Assembly: GCF_037975245.1 (NCBI RefSeq)
Contig: NC_092561.1
Span: 2,022,501 to 2,082,500, forward strand
DNA from: Apostichopus japonicus
Taxonomy: Eukaryota > Echinodermata > Holothuroidea > Aspidochirotida > Stichopodidae
Direction: 5' to 3'
Length of the DNA: 60,000 nucleotides
The notes beneath the pieces are model-generated. The model saw only the letters and a program-made list of their open reading frames with translations. It searched no databases and was not told the DNA's origin. Positions 1 through 12,200 of this stretch are shown in pieces (within the stretch, counting starts at the first letter, position 1; every line of letters begins with the position of its first letter). A program made the translations under genes and the position numbers.

Positions 1-1105
1 TCATTTTCCAACATGGCGTCATTTTGACTAGCCGAGTTTGAACGGCAAGCATTAAATATGCTAGAAATGTCATCATCAAAGGTTTCAACTAATTTTTCTT
101 CTCTGTGGCAGACTTTTCTTCATATTGCGGCTCAAGACGTTGCCTCAGTCTAACATTTTGATAATTCGGGCTTATCACCGCCAGGAGGGAATTTGCATCA
201 TGACTTAACCCGGCGATGTTCCCGGTTCGTTAGGGTGAGGATTAACTTCATTTCCACCCGTAAAATTTAGATCTTCATCTAAATCTGAATCCAAGTTTCG
301 CTGTGACAGCCTGCAGGGATACACAAAACTATATTTCCTGATAATATTAGTCTTAACCTTTAACGACAAAATACAGGATGTTGCGCAAATATTTGTGTAT
401 AACTTTAGGGCATCGTGGAAGATTAGATCCGGCTAAACGAGTTACCCTCTTAAAATAAAATTTTAATGATAATAAATCTATATGGTACTTTAGTACTAGT
501 AGCAAGCCAGTTATGTCTAACCATAGAAATTGATTTCTATGTGTCTAACTCACCTACATAGGCTACTACAAGTGACTAGAACTTGGGTGTATACAATTCA
601 CACTGTCCGCTAACATGTTGACAGTATGACTTTAAACAGTGCGATCTCATGTAGTTCCGGGATGCAAATCATGTGATGAGAGAATTATAACTACACTACA
701 GAAAAACCATAGAGTTGGATATATATAAACGTTTGTCTAAATGTGAGGAAGTGATCAACTCATTGCTGTATTTAGAATCCAACTCTATGATAGGAACCTA
801 TTCATACCGAACAGTGTTATTAAAAGTTAGATGAGACCTCGACATGCAGTAAAATCGGAATTTCGAGTGACGTTTTCATTAATAAGAAAAGGAAACGCTT
901 TTGTAAAAGGTAAATTGAAAAAGATAATGAGATAATTCCTGAGTTTAATAAGTGGGTTTTATTCTCTTAAAATAACTTTTTTTTCTGTTATATTAATTAG
1001 CATAGGCTAAGTATAATTGCTCAAGGCTGGTTTCGTGTAACTAGAACCCGTGAAAAGGATATGTCTACTGAACCTCCAACGTTTGAATCAACTAATTCAA
1101 CTGTA
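1..1105. other. Upstream DNA, no gene seen
   Basis: AT-rich with no supported coding sequence. A perfect 13-bp inverted repeat (CATAGAGTTGGAT at 708-720, ATCCAACTCTATG at 777-789) is the only structure noted. Confidence 0.6.
708..789. repeat. 13-bp inverted repeat, 56-nt loop
   Basis: CATAGAGTTGGAT and ATCCAACTCTATG pair perfectly. It could be a decayed element end. Function unknown. Confidence 0.7.
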
Positions 1106-1113
1106 AGTGTAAC

Positions 1114-1901
1114 CATGGGCGTCAACAGGTGGGGGACGGGGGGGACATGTCCCCCCCACTTTCAAAAGTGGAGGGGATATCATATCATTTGTCCCCCCCA
1201 CTTTTCAGAGCAGTTATTATAAAAATCACATGCATATGCGCGATTTTCTATCACAATTGCTGAGCTGATTCAAGTAGAATCTAACTTAAGAATCATTATC
1301 AATAAATTGCACTGGAAATTAGAACAGTGCTTGGCCCTTTATCCCCCTTCCTCCGATATTCACCCTCCCCGCTTCGTCCGAGACCCCTGATAAAAGTTTG
1401 TGCGATGTTTGAACGATGTTTTAGAGTGTTTTGTGGAAGCACCCCTTCTCGCCAGAAATGGAATTCCCCTTGCCCTACACTGTGAATCAGAGAAAACGAC
1501 GCATTTCAACTTGAAAACAAGTCGAAGACCCCACCAGGAAGGTAATATCATATATTTTAGGCCCTACAGACAGTATTCTGCCTGTATGCAGGGTATTATA
1601 TGATACCAAACTACCGAAAATATTTCGTTTGAGATGGACGCTGTGTAATTCGTTTCCCTTGGTGTCAGAACGGCATCTTTCTACCAGTACTTTCTGTCGG
1701 AATTTAGTTTTGTGAGACAAAATTTCTCCTCACAGATCTGGTTCTGATGTAACTAAAAACGACTCAGGAAGGCCGTCTCCTGCGATCTAGGGGGTCTTAT
1801 GTACCCAAAATTTTCTGGTACGCTACGCGCCAACCAATGGTGGCGCTCCGCTTAGATAGTATAGTGTCCCCCCCACTTTCTGAAACCTGCTGACGCCCAT
1901 G
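1114..1901. mobile_element. 788-bp TIR transposon with 8-bp target duplication
   Basis: Ends CATGGGCGTCAACAGGT and ACCTGCTGACGCCCATG are inverted repeats (16 of 17 match). The flanks are an exact AGTGTAAC duplication at 1106-1113 and 1902-1909. Subterminal tracts of GTGGGGGGG and CCCCCCCAC add further symmetry. Small ORFs inside (67-77 residues) resemble nothing, so it is non-autonomous. An 8-bp duplication fits hAT-type elements and a few other superfamilies. Confidence 0.88.
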
Positions 1902-1949
1902 AGTGTAACTGGAGTTATAGATAATGAAGACAAATACTGTAGCCTCATA

Positions 1950-1993
1950 AATCGAGTTTTGACAAAGTAGTCGGAAATTGTCATTTTAAGCAG
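1950..1993 (+). other. Possible 5' untranslated exon end of EXD3
   Basis: A strong splice donor (GTAAGT) begins at 1994, and the first coding exon has an acceptor at 2881-2883 just upstream of its ATG. That requires an upstream non-coding exon, and this donor is the best nearby candidate. The 5' end of the exon is unknown, so the start given is arbitrary. Inference only. Confidence 0.25.
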
Positions 1994-2883
1994 GTAAGTT
2001 AAGTCTGAGACTAGTGAATTTAATCTTCAAGCTAATATAGTAGGCCTAGGTTTTTGTTCTAGGCTAGGGCTAGGCTAATGTTTGATTACAGTACAAGACC
2101 TTGTACTAATTATATGCCCAACTTTGGCTAGGAGCTAGCCACCTGATATATGTTAACATATAGTTATACTTATAGAATGATCAACTTTTGTGGATCCAAA
2201 CATTAGTATTATACACTGGACTTGGCTGTTCAGAAAGGATTTTCGCATTTGTTATGAGTCATGCAAGATCATCTACTGTAGGCCTAGCCTGGATGCCTTC
2301 TATTATGTTAAATGTGATAAAAGGCTAATCCAAACATGTAACTTACTGTAAAGCAAGTTAGGGGACCTAAACCTCGATTACAGATAGAATCCATGGAGTC
2401 TGAGTACAACACCACTACAGTAAGGCATTTTTGATGAACTGAAAAGTGGATGTCCAAAGTAAAACCATAGCAGTGACCCTCACACAGGTGTGAGATGATG
2501 GGATGGGTTGGGGGATATATGCCACACCTGTGTTCAGTGGCATAGCAACTCACCCTGATGAAAAAAATTGCCTAATAATGACTTAGTGTCGACACTTCCC
2601 CTCATCCTTTTCCTGTTGGAGGCACTGGGTTGATGGGAAAAGAACGAGCTGGCCTGTATCACAACAATTTGAATAATCTAACTTAAAGTTGTGTAGCTTT
2701 TGGAACTGGAATGACATGGAATCCTCAATAAGTAAGAAGCTAATGAAAGAAAAATATGACCGAAAAACAAGCTTAATTAGGAACATAATGACATGCAACA
2801 TGGAAGTACGAAGGCTGGATTAGTATTTCCACATTATAATACTATCTAAACCATGGATCTATCATTTCATTTTCTTTTAATAG

Positions 2884-3223
2884 CAAAAGAGGAGATATGA
2901 GTCATAATAGTGCGTGGACACCCCAGGAGCACAAAGGAGCAGAGGGTCCATCAAGGGTGCCATCATCTGCAAGGCAAGATGAAAGAACAACAGCTCCGTA
3001 CGAGCCGCTCTTGCTACGAATGAAAGATTATTGGAATAAGAGAGATAAACAGCTTATCAAACAGCTGCTCGTAGCAAACCTGTCTTCTCTACCACCTGCA
3101 AAGCATCATGGGCTTGTTTTCTTTATGCTTGACGGAAGTGATAATTTGAGGACAAAGAAAGCTGATTCAATGGGCTTGGTGATTCTCAGGGAGTTTGACT
3201 GCATTGTACAAAGAAATGAGAAG
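2884..3223 (+). CDS. EXD3: EXD3 exon 1, start codon and N-terminus
   Basis: The exon opens after an AG acceptor at 2882-2883, has its ATG at 2897 with G at -3, and ends at a GTAACC donor. It encodes 109 residues. The first 35 are polar and probably disordered. The rest (PLLLRMKDYWNKRDKQLIK onward) is amphipathic helix of the family's N-terminal domain. Reading on past 3223 gives 34 more residues and a stop, which is intron. Confidence 0.85.
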
Positions 3224-6200
3224 GTAACCTTGATAATATTAACCTTAGCATGGCTGTGTGTGTTGAATTCCTTCATTAAAGGCATGTTACACAGATACAG
3301 GATGGCATCCAGGGTGATATTACCTTAAAACCAGCTGCCTGTGTCCCTTTCCAAAATCTTCAATAAACTGAACCAGATTCACTAAAATGACTCTGGATGC
3401 ATTTTGAGTAGTATTTTCAAACCTAATCATAACAAGCTTGTAATTGTGTTGAACCTGTTGCAAGAATACCTTTAATATGGTAATTCTTTGCCAAAGGGCT
3501 CATTGCTATGGTGGATGGAAAGTACCTTGCTATAATAATTAGGGAAGCAGTTAAAACTGGAAGAAGAGATTGAAGCTGTCGTGATAAGCATTATTTTTGG
3601 TTTTGTGGACCTTTTCTACTCATAGTGAGTTTGGACTAATTTGATCTAAGATTTTAGTGTTATAGGCCATTGCTCAGTGTTAATGCCTGCCTTAAATAGC
3701 ACAGTATCTTGACTATCAAGACTTTCTAGAGGACATTTTTATGCAGATCTTATCAAACTACTTTGCTAAACTTACCATTGCCTATGCAAGCAGCTGCTGA
3801 GTAATAAGTTGTTAAAATACCATCCGGTAATACCCTTCATCTAGCAGATCTTACTTACGACAACTAAAGCAGGTTTGCTTTGACAATGAAAACTTTTATA
3901 GTAAACAGACAGAACTGTCTGAAACTTGAGTACATTGTCTTCATCTTTCTCTTTTTTGTTCTTCAGGAATATGAGAGGATTATGCAGACATTCACAGACC
4001 ACTACAAGTTAGAAGTCCTTCAACTGGCGACGATGGCTCACAATAATGTTTTTACTCTAATGTGTAAGCTTTACGGTCTTGACAAGCCAGGAAATGAATC
4101 ATTAGCTTCCCATATTAATGTGATGTTGGCAAGACATCAGTACAAAGAGGTAAAAGCTCATGTTAACATATTTCTCCAACTTTTTCTTATTTCTCAATAC
4201 CATCTTTCATCTCTCTACCAAATGCTTGATCCCACTACCTTGTGAGGGAGTTTCTTAAACTATACACTCCTTTTCAGTCTTGTATGCAACACCCTCTCGC
4301 CAGTTCTGCAGTTAGTACAAGAAATCTATCGTTGGCTATTTAAGTGATACTTTGTCTCAGTAATTATGTTTCATTACATCTTCTCTGTTCCTTTGAAAAG
4401 TTTTTCATATTCAAATCTAAATATGTATTACCAATTTACCATGACATGTACTGTTCCTTTGTCTCTCCTCCAAATAGGCCTCAGTCTGTGCAACAACACT
4501 GAATTTACAGTACTTGTTCAAACTTGAGGATGTAAGTATCTTCTTTAAGATAATGTTTTGCCTGCTATGAAGTTTATCTAGCCACATATCAGTGGGTTTG
4601 GGATAGGGTGGGCAGGGGCAGGGAGGAGGTGGGGGGATGGCAGCAGAAGTGATTTAAGATCTGTTCTAATTGACCACAGAAAATCATTTGCTTGACTTAC
4701 TCGGAATTCCTGGTCGTGGAGATGAAGATGTAACAGTCTGGTTATATCTGGTTTGTGAAATGGCTGGTGTGTTTGTGGGTGGGGGAGGGGAGGGGGTAGG
4801 GTCAGGGACTAGAAGTGGCAACCTTAGGAGCAGTATCAGTATTTCAAGAAGGTTTTGGGATAGCTGTAGTGGCATAATTTTTCATTCAGTCGATTGATCA
4901 TGTTCTCAAGAAGTAGTTGGGCAGTGGTTGGAAGTATTTTATAAGTACATTTGAATAACCTGCATCTAGTTTTTAGAGATCTTCAAATTACGTTTCCGTT
5001 CCCTTTTTCAGATCGTCCTGCCTCTGATCTTCCAAGACAAGGTTAATTTGGTCGAGCTTTACATTAAACCGAGAAAGGAAATTCAAAAACAGCTGGTAAT
5101 AAGATTGGATGGCTACTGTAGTAGACGCTTTGATCTCCAATCGTTTGTTGAGTAAGTAGTTTTTACTAGAAAGAAAAACATTAGAAACAATGTCGAAGGA
5201 TTTGCAAGTGTTCAGGCCGTGTACGCCAAGCATGTTAGATATTTATGAACCACACAAAAGGATTGTTTGATTGTAATATTTCTTTGGTGGTTGGAGGCTT
5301 GGCTGATCCCCCCTTAAGCACCCCTTCCCCCAGAAGTATGGGTTGATGCACCCCTGCTTAATCTGTTTTCTTGCGTTGTGTGATTGTTCAAGCATTCTGC
5401 TAAAGCATATGACTCTGCAATACTGGACTATATTTCCCCCCCCCCCCCAAAGTTAAACTAATCTTGTTGTAGTTATCATCAACATATAGAAATGTGGAGA
5501 CAAAAAAAAGTGCATTTACATAAATATGATTTTCTATGATTTATTTCAGCTCATTTAACATTCCTGGGACAAGGTTAGAGAAACTTAGACCAAAGAATTT
5601 GAGCAAACTCATCGTACGACTGGTGAAGATGTTTAACTTGGACATCACCCTCTGTCCAAATACCTTACAGTTCAGAGAGCTTGGCTCCATTCGGTATCTG
5701 CTGTATAAGAAATACATAGAGGTAGGTTTGCTGACAGTTTCATTCATCACCTCATAGCATGATTCATTTCAAGATTCTAACCCATCTTCAAAACAAAAAT
5801 ATAATATTGCATTTAAATTTGATATTTTAACCTCAGAATGAGATGGGAGATGGGAGGAGGAGGAGGGGGAGGGGGGCTTGGTCAGGGTTGGGGTAGGATG
5901 AAAGAGCTTGGAACATGTTTCATCTTGAAACATATTGGTTTCAGTAAAGATTTCTTGATTAAATTTCCCCTATTTTTTTCTATTTTGTGTTAATTTTGTG
6001 TTTGTTCTTTCTTTGAAATCTTTGAAGTTTGCACAGATCTAACATAACAGAATTCTTTATCATAACATAGACATTTTAGAGTAGCATAGTCTACATAAGT
6101 GAGGAAATATCCTTTCAGTTCGTGACAAGAAATGTACGATCATATATTTGATTTCTGACAATATCAGAGGTGGCAACAACAAAAAATCGAATGTAAGTTC

Positions 6201-9200
6201 TCTAAAAAATAAATTTTAGTTGTACAACAGAAGAGTGGTGCAGAGAATCAATGAGTAAACATTTGTAGTTAATTCACGTAATAATGTTGACAAGAGACAT
6301 TGTCTGTAGGTCTTTGTTATTCATATTTCCTCCAGAAATCAATGTCCCATACCACCTGGGACGAACTAATCACAGCTGCCGTTGGGACGGACGAATATCT
6401 CATGAGGGAGGTGGTGGAGCTGTTGATGTCGTACAACGACGCAAGTCTAGCAGCAAAGTTTGCCCATAGGTTCAACTTGCCGAAGGATTCGTTACATCCG
6501 GTCGTTCTGAATGCCTTAAAAGAACTGTCTCTCAATGAGTATGTGCTGCATGCGATGCGAGTGTCAGAGGGGATATAACATGTTGAAGAGGGATATAACA
6601 TGTTGAAGAGGGATACGAGATACCAAGAAGGGATATGTTCTATTAGTTTAACATACTCCGTATCGTATATTTTGTGGACTTGGGATTTCAGGCATTCTTT
6701 GATTAGCTAGTTATGCAAATAGTCTTCACTTGAATACAAAATGCAGGCTATCATTTGAGCTTCAGATTCAAGCTAAGAGAGCATTTACAGCTCTGAAATG
6801 GTCAACATGGAAGAAATTCCATTAGATATTGCAAGGACAAGAAAACGTGTTTTTTAAAGGGAGTGAAGACTCGCGCACAAAGAAACGTCTGATGATGGTA
6901 ATCTGACCTAATTTCGAATGAGGTGTAACAGAAGTGTTAGACACCACCATCGATCTCAGAAAATACACACACAGCTTGCTACCGTTGGTAATTAGACACT
7001 AGTGTACAGTCAATACATACAGCTACGGTCAATACCCACAACACAGTGTACATAGCACAGATGGACACCTCAGGTCCAGATAAAAGATAACAAGGTATCA
7101 CGTTTCATTACTGTCTGCATTTTGTAGCAACAAGAAAAAAACTTCACTTGCAAGCAACTGAAAGTTAACTTTTTTCAGAGGCGGCACGCAGTTTGGGGCA
7201 AGTCTTCAATGCCTTTAATAGAAGTAATATATGAAAGTGAAAGAGTCGTGTGGATTGCTGTGTTATGTAGGAGTGGATAGAGCTAGCAAGATATTGATAT
7301 CATAAATGTGGACCAGGTGATCTGAAACATTTTGACCAATCAGATGCACAAGCAATATTGTTGGCTTGTTAGTCTACTAGATAAAGTTTGATATTTTTCA
7401 CACATGTCGTTTTTGTTTTGTTTTTTGTCATAGATCTAAAAGTTCAGTTAATACGGAGGAGGAAAACTGGGATGATGCCCATGATGGTTATAGTGAGATG
7501 GAATCAAAGTTTCATCAGTTTCACTTTAAAGATGACTGTATTCTTACCGTCGATAACATCAGCAAATTGAAGATGTGTGCGCAAACCATCTTTCAGGTAA
7601 TTCTCGTTTCTATGGTTACCCTCAGGATGTATAAAACAATTTTGATTTTAACTGTTTTTCTTGATATGCACCAGTGAAATTTATTGAATGATTTGATGGT
7701 TTGTTTTCATGTTTTAGCCCTCTAACGTCATCGGTATGGACATGGAATGGAAACCGTCACTGACGATTAAGCAAAACGCGAGCCAAATTTCCGTCGTCCA
7801 ACTTTCAACAGCCAACCAAGTGTTCTTGCTCGACATGATTGCCCTGAGCGGAAATGAAAATGAACAACTCGTAGGAAGGTTCTTCTCGGATTTCTTCCTC
7901 AATCCAGATGTGATCAAGTTAGGTTACGGAGCCGAGACAGATTTCTTGATGTTGAAAAAGTCGTACCCTCTTCTACAAAGTGCGATACGTGACAGGCAAG
8001 CGTTTTTGGATTTGGCCGTCATCCAAGAAAACGCCTTCAAAATGAACGCTGGTATATTTCAATATGAGAGTGATGGGAGAGAGAAAGGACTGAGTGAATT
8101 GGTTTTACTTTGTTTTGGGAAGCCTTTGAATAAGATGGAGCAGATGTCAAACTGGGAGATTCGGCCGCTCAGGAAAGCACAAGTCCAGTACGCAGGTAAG
8201 CTGCATGGATTTGGGGGACAAGGCTGACTGTGGGGCACAGGAGAGACGTCAGCTAGGGCAGGGTTTGGTGTTAGTGTGACCAGGGGACAGGGCTAGCTGG
8301 GGTACAGGAGAGACATCAGCTAGGGCATGGATTTGGTGTTAGTGTGACCAGGGGACAGGGCTAGCTGGGGCCCAGGTGAGACGTCAGCTAGGGCATGGAT
8401 TTGGTGTTAGTGTGACCAGGGGACAGGGCTGGCTGGGGACCAGGAGAGACATCAGCTAGGGCATGGATATGGTGTTAGTGTGACCAGGGGACAGGGCTGG
8501 ATGGGGCCCAGGAGAGACATCAGCTAGGGCATGGATTTGGTGTTAGTGTGACCAGGGGACAGGGCTAGCTGGGGTACAGGGGAGACATCAGCTAGGGCAT
8601 GGATGTGGTGTTAGTGTGACCAGGGGACAGGGCTAGCTGGGGTACAGGAGAGACATCAGCTAGGGTATGGAATTGGTGATAGTGTAACCAGGGGGACAGG
8701 GCTAGCTGGGGTACAGGGGGAGACTTCAGCTAGGGCATGGATTTGGTGTTAGTGTGACCAGGGGACAGGGCTAGCTGGGGTACAGGAGAGACATCAGCTA
8801 GGGCATGGATTTGGTGTTAGTGTGACCAGGGGACAGGGCTAGCTGGGGTACAGGGGAGACATCAGCTAGGGCATGGATTTGGTGTTAGTGTGACCAGGGG
8901 ACAGGGCTAGCTGGGGTACAGGAGAGACATCAGCTAGGGCATGGATTTGGTGTTAGTGTAACCAGGGGACAGGGCTAGCTGGGGTACAGGAGAGACATCA
9001 GCTAGGGCATGAATTTGGTGTAAGTGTGACCATGGACAGGGCTGGTTGGAGCACAGGAGAGACGTCAGCTAGGGCATGGATTTGGTGTTAGTGTGACCAG
9101 GGGACAGGGCTGGCTGGGGTACAGGGGAGACATCAGCTAGGGCATGGATTTGGTGTTAGTGTAACCAGGGGGACAGGGCTGGCTGGGGTACAGGGGAGAC

Positions 9201-12200
9201 ATCAGCTAGGGCATGGATTTGGTGTTAGTGTAACCAGGGGACAGGGCTAGCTGGGGTACAGGGGAGACGTCAGCTAGGGCATGGATTTGGTGTTAGTGTG
9301 ACCAGGGGACAGGGCTAGCTGGGGTACAGGGGAGACATCAGCTAGGGCATGAATTTGGTGATAGTGTGATCAGGGGGCAGGGCTGGCTGGGGTACAGGAG
9401 AGACTTCAGCTAGGGCATGGATTTGGTGTTAGTGTGACCAGGGGACAGGGCTAGCTGGGGTACAGGAGAGACGTCAGCTAGGGCATGGATTTGGTGTTAG
9501 TGTGACCAGGGGACAGGGCTGGCTGGGGTACAGGAGAGACATCAGCTAGGGCAAGGATTTGGTGTTAGTGTGACCAGGGGACAGGGCTAGCTGGGGTACA
9601 GGAGAGACGTCAGCTAGGGCATGGATTTGGTGTTAGTGTGACCAGGGGACAGGGCTAGCTGGGGTACAGGAGAGACGTCAGCTAGGGCATGGATTTGGTG
9701 TTAGTGTGACCAGGGGACAGGGCTGGCTGGGGTACAGGAGAGACATCAGCTAGGGCAAGGATTTGGTGTTAGTGTGACCAGGGGACAGGGCTGAATGAGG
9801 CACAGGAGAGACGTCAGCTAGGGGATGGATTTGGTGTTAGTGTGACCAGGGGACAGGGCTGGCTGGGGTACAGGAGAGACATCAGCTAGCGCAAGGATTT
9901 GGTGTTAGTGTGACCAGGGGACAGGGCTGGCTGGGGTACAGGGGAGACATCAGCTAGGGCAAGGATTTGGTGTTAGTGTGACCAGGGGACAGGGCTGACT
10001 GGGGTACAGGAGAGACTTCAGCTAGGACATGGATTTGGTGTTAGTGTGACCAGGGGACAGGGCTGACTGGGGTACAGCAGAGACTTCAGCTAGGGCATGG
10101 ATTTGGTGTAAGTGTGACCAGGGGACAGGGCTAGCTGGGGCCCAGGAGAGACATCAGCAAGGGGATGGATTTGGTGTGATTGAAACCAGAGAGCATGGTG
10201 GGCTAGGTCACCAGAGAGGCACCAGCTAGTTCATGAAGAGCCACTAGGTCCCCTTTTGGAGGTCTTCACTTTGCCTAAGTTTGTTATGAAATGAAATTAC
10301 ATTATTCTTTATCCCATATTTTCCCAGGCCACTAGCCTATTTGAAGTTTGTTTTTTTTTTGGGGTGGGGGGGCCTTCAAATTTTGTGTAGTGGTTTTAAA
10401 GGCTCTGAGGTTTGTCTGTGCTGTACTGTATGATTTCTGTGCACAAAAACTGCTATACATCCTTGCACATGTATAGCAATTTGCACATTTTGCAAAGCCT
10501 ATTGCTACACAGTACCAGATGAAGTGTACCCTACAAGACATGAATATCTCTACATGGCAAGTAACCACAGAGGCTTCTCACTGGTTATTTCCTTAATTTC
10601 CTAGCTTTGGATGCTTACTGCCTAATTGAAGTTTATAATTATCTGAACGCAAGATTGAAAGAAGTTACCCCAGGACTGGATCTCGTCCAACTCTATGCCT
10701 CCTCTCAAACGAAACCTAAGACGAGCAGAGAGAAGACAAAAAAGAACAAGAAAGCAATCAGGAGAGAGAAGCAACAACAGAAAGTAGAATCTTTCAGACA
10801 AGGAATGGAACAGGTAATCACTTCAACTGTCTCAGAAGTTAGCACTCTCCATTGTAGACTTGCCCCACCGCATGTTAGCAGCTAGATGTGTATATATATA
10901 AATATTTATATTTATATATAGTTTTTTCACTGTTCTGGATTTTCTAACTCACTACGTTTTCAATAATGGAATGGAGGGAAACTACAAAGGCAAATGAATA
11001 TATATAAATGAAAACGTAATGAGAAGGAAAATCCAGAACAGTGAAAAATTTCCAGCCTCCACTGGGATTCGAACCCGGGCCTCCCGCTTTGTACGCGGAC
11101 ACCCTAACCAACTAGGCCATGGACGCTGATTGTATGTCCAGAGGTTCTAAACCGGTAAGGAAGGTCGTAATTCCACTGTAGGCGTTTGACACCTGTATCG
11201 AACAATACTAGTTCTGTTTTTGGTGACATATTTTGCCTTACTCTAGAGATCAAACATGATGCTTACCAACTCACAAATCATTTGTGATTCCTAAAGCCGG
11301 ATCTCAAAAGAGATACTTTGAACAGACTTTATGTTAATGAAATGGAGGTAAACGACAAAGGCAAATGAATATATATATAATTGAAATAGTAATGAGTTGA
11401 AAAATCCAGAACAGTGAAAAGACTTCCAGCCTCCACCGGGATTCGAACCCGGGCCTCCCGCTTTAGGTATTTGTGATGGCAAGGTTTGTTTATAGCTTTT
11501 GTTATTAAACTAATAACAGATAGCAAGTGTTTTAATTTTCAAGTTTTACTCATGTTGCATTTCTATGAGTTTTATAAGAGGCTGCTGCCACCACATGTTA
11601 GCAACTTGAGATATCTTGTTGGAATCTGTAAATGGGAACGCTTGTGTCCTCTTTAATTATGAACTAGTAAACAACGAGACAGCAAGTTTGTTGTTAGTAA
11701 TACTAATCTCACACGTACTTGAGGTATCGAAGAAGAATCAATTGTAGACTGCTGCCACCATATATCGAAACTTGAGATATCTCGTTGGTTTGTGTTGGCA
11801 AGATTTGTTCAATGCTGAAAAAGTAACAATTTGATGACAAATGTTTGGTTAGTCATTCTCTTCCTAAATCTCCCTGAGGTTCTGGGAAATATCCAGTTCA
11901 GTTTGTCCCTCCATATTGAATGCATCCTTAGTCTGTTTACGAATCAGTTTGTCTTTGCAGAAGGTCCTGCTGGAATCCAGACCTTAACATTTATAATTAA
12001 ACCTTCGGGGGCTTTTCCAGTGGATAAAGCTTAAATTCTCACATTCATTTAAAATGTTAGTTGTTGTTAGCTGGATTCATTTCAGAATTGCTCATGTTGT
12101 CCAATGTGTTTGAACTTATCAAGATTTTTTAGCAAAGTGAGCAGTTTACAATTTATCCATTGGTACACTTAAGTGAAGTGCATGGTTTATATTTGAATTA

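Noticed and set aside
8207-10195. A CRISPR-like array
   Set aside because: The units are contiguous 68-bp repeats without unique spacers, inside an intron of an animal gene.
11054-11128. A free-standing tRNA gene on the - strand
   Set aside because: A and B boxes are good, but the same sequence with the same flanks occurs three times and the anticodon loop is poor, so it is part of a SINE.
11831-12034. A possible extra EXD3 exon after the acceptor-like TCTTTGCAG at 11951-11959
   Set aside because: No donor at a useful place in the open frame, and exons 9 and 10 already join in phase.
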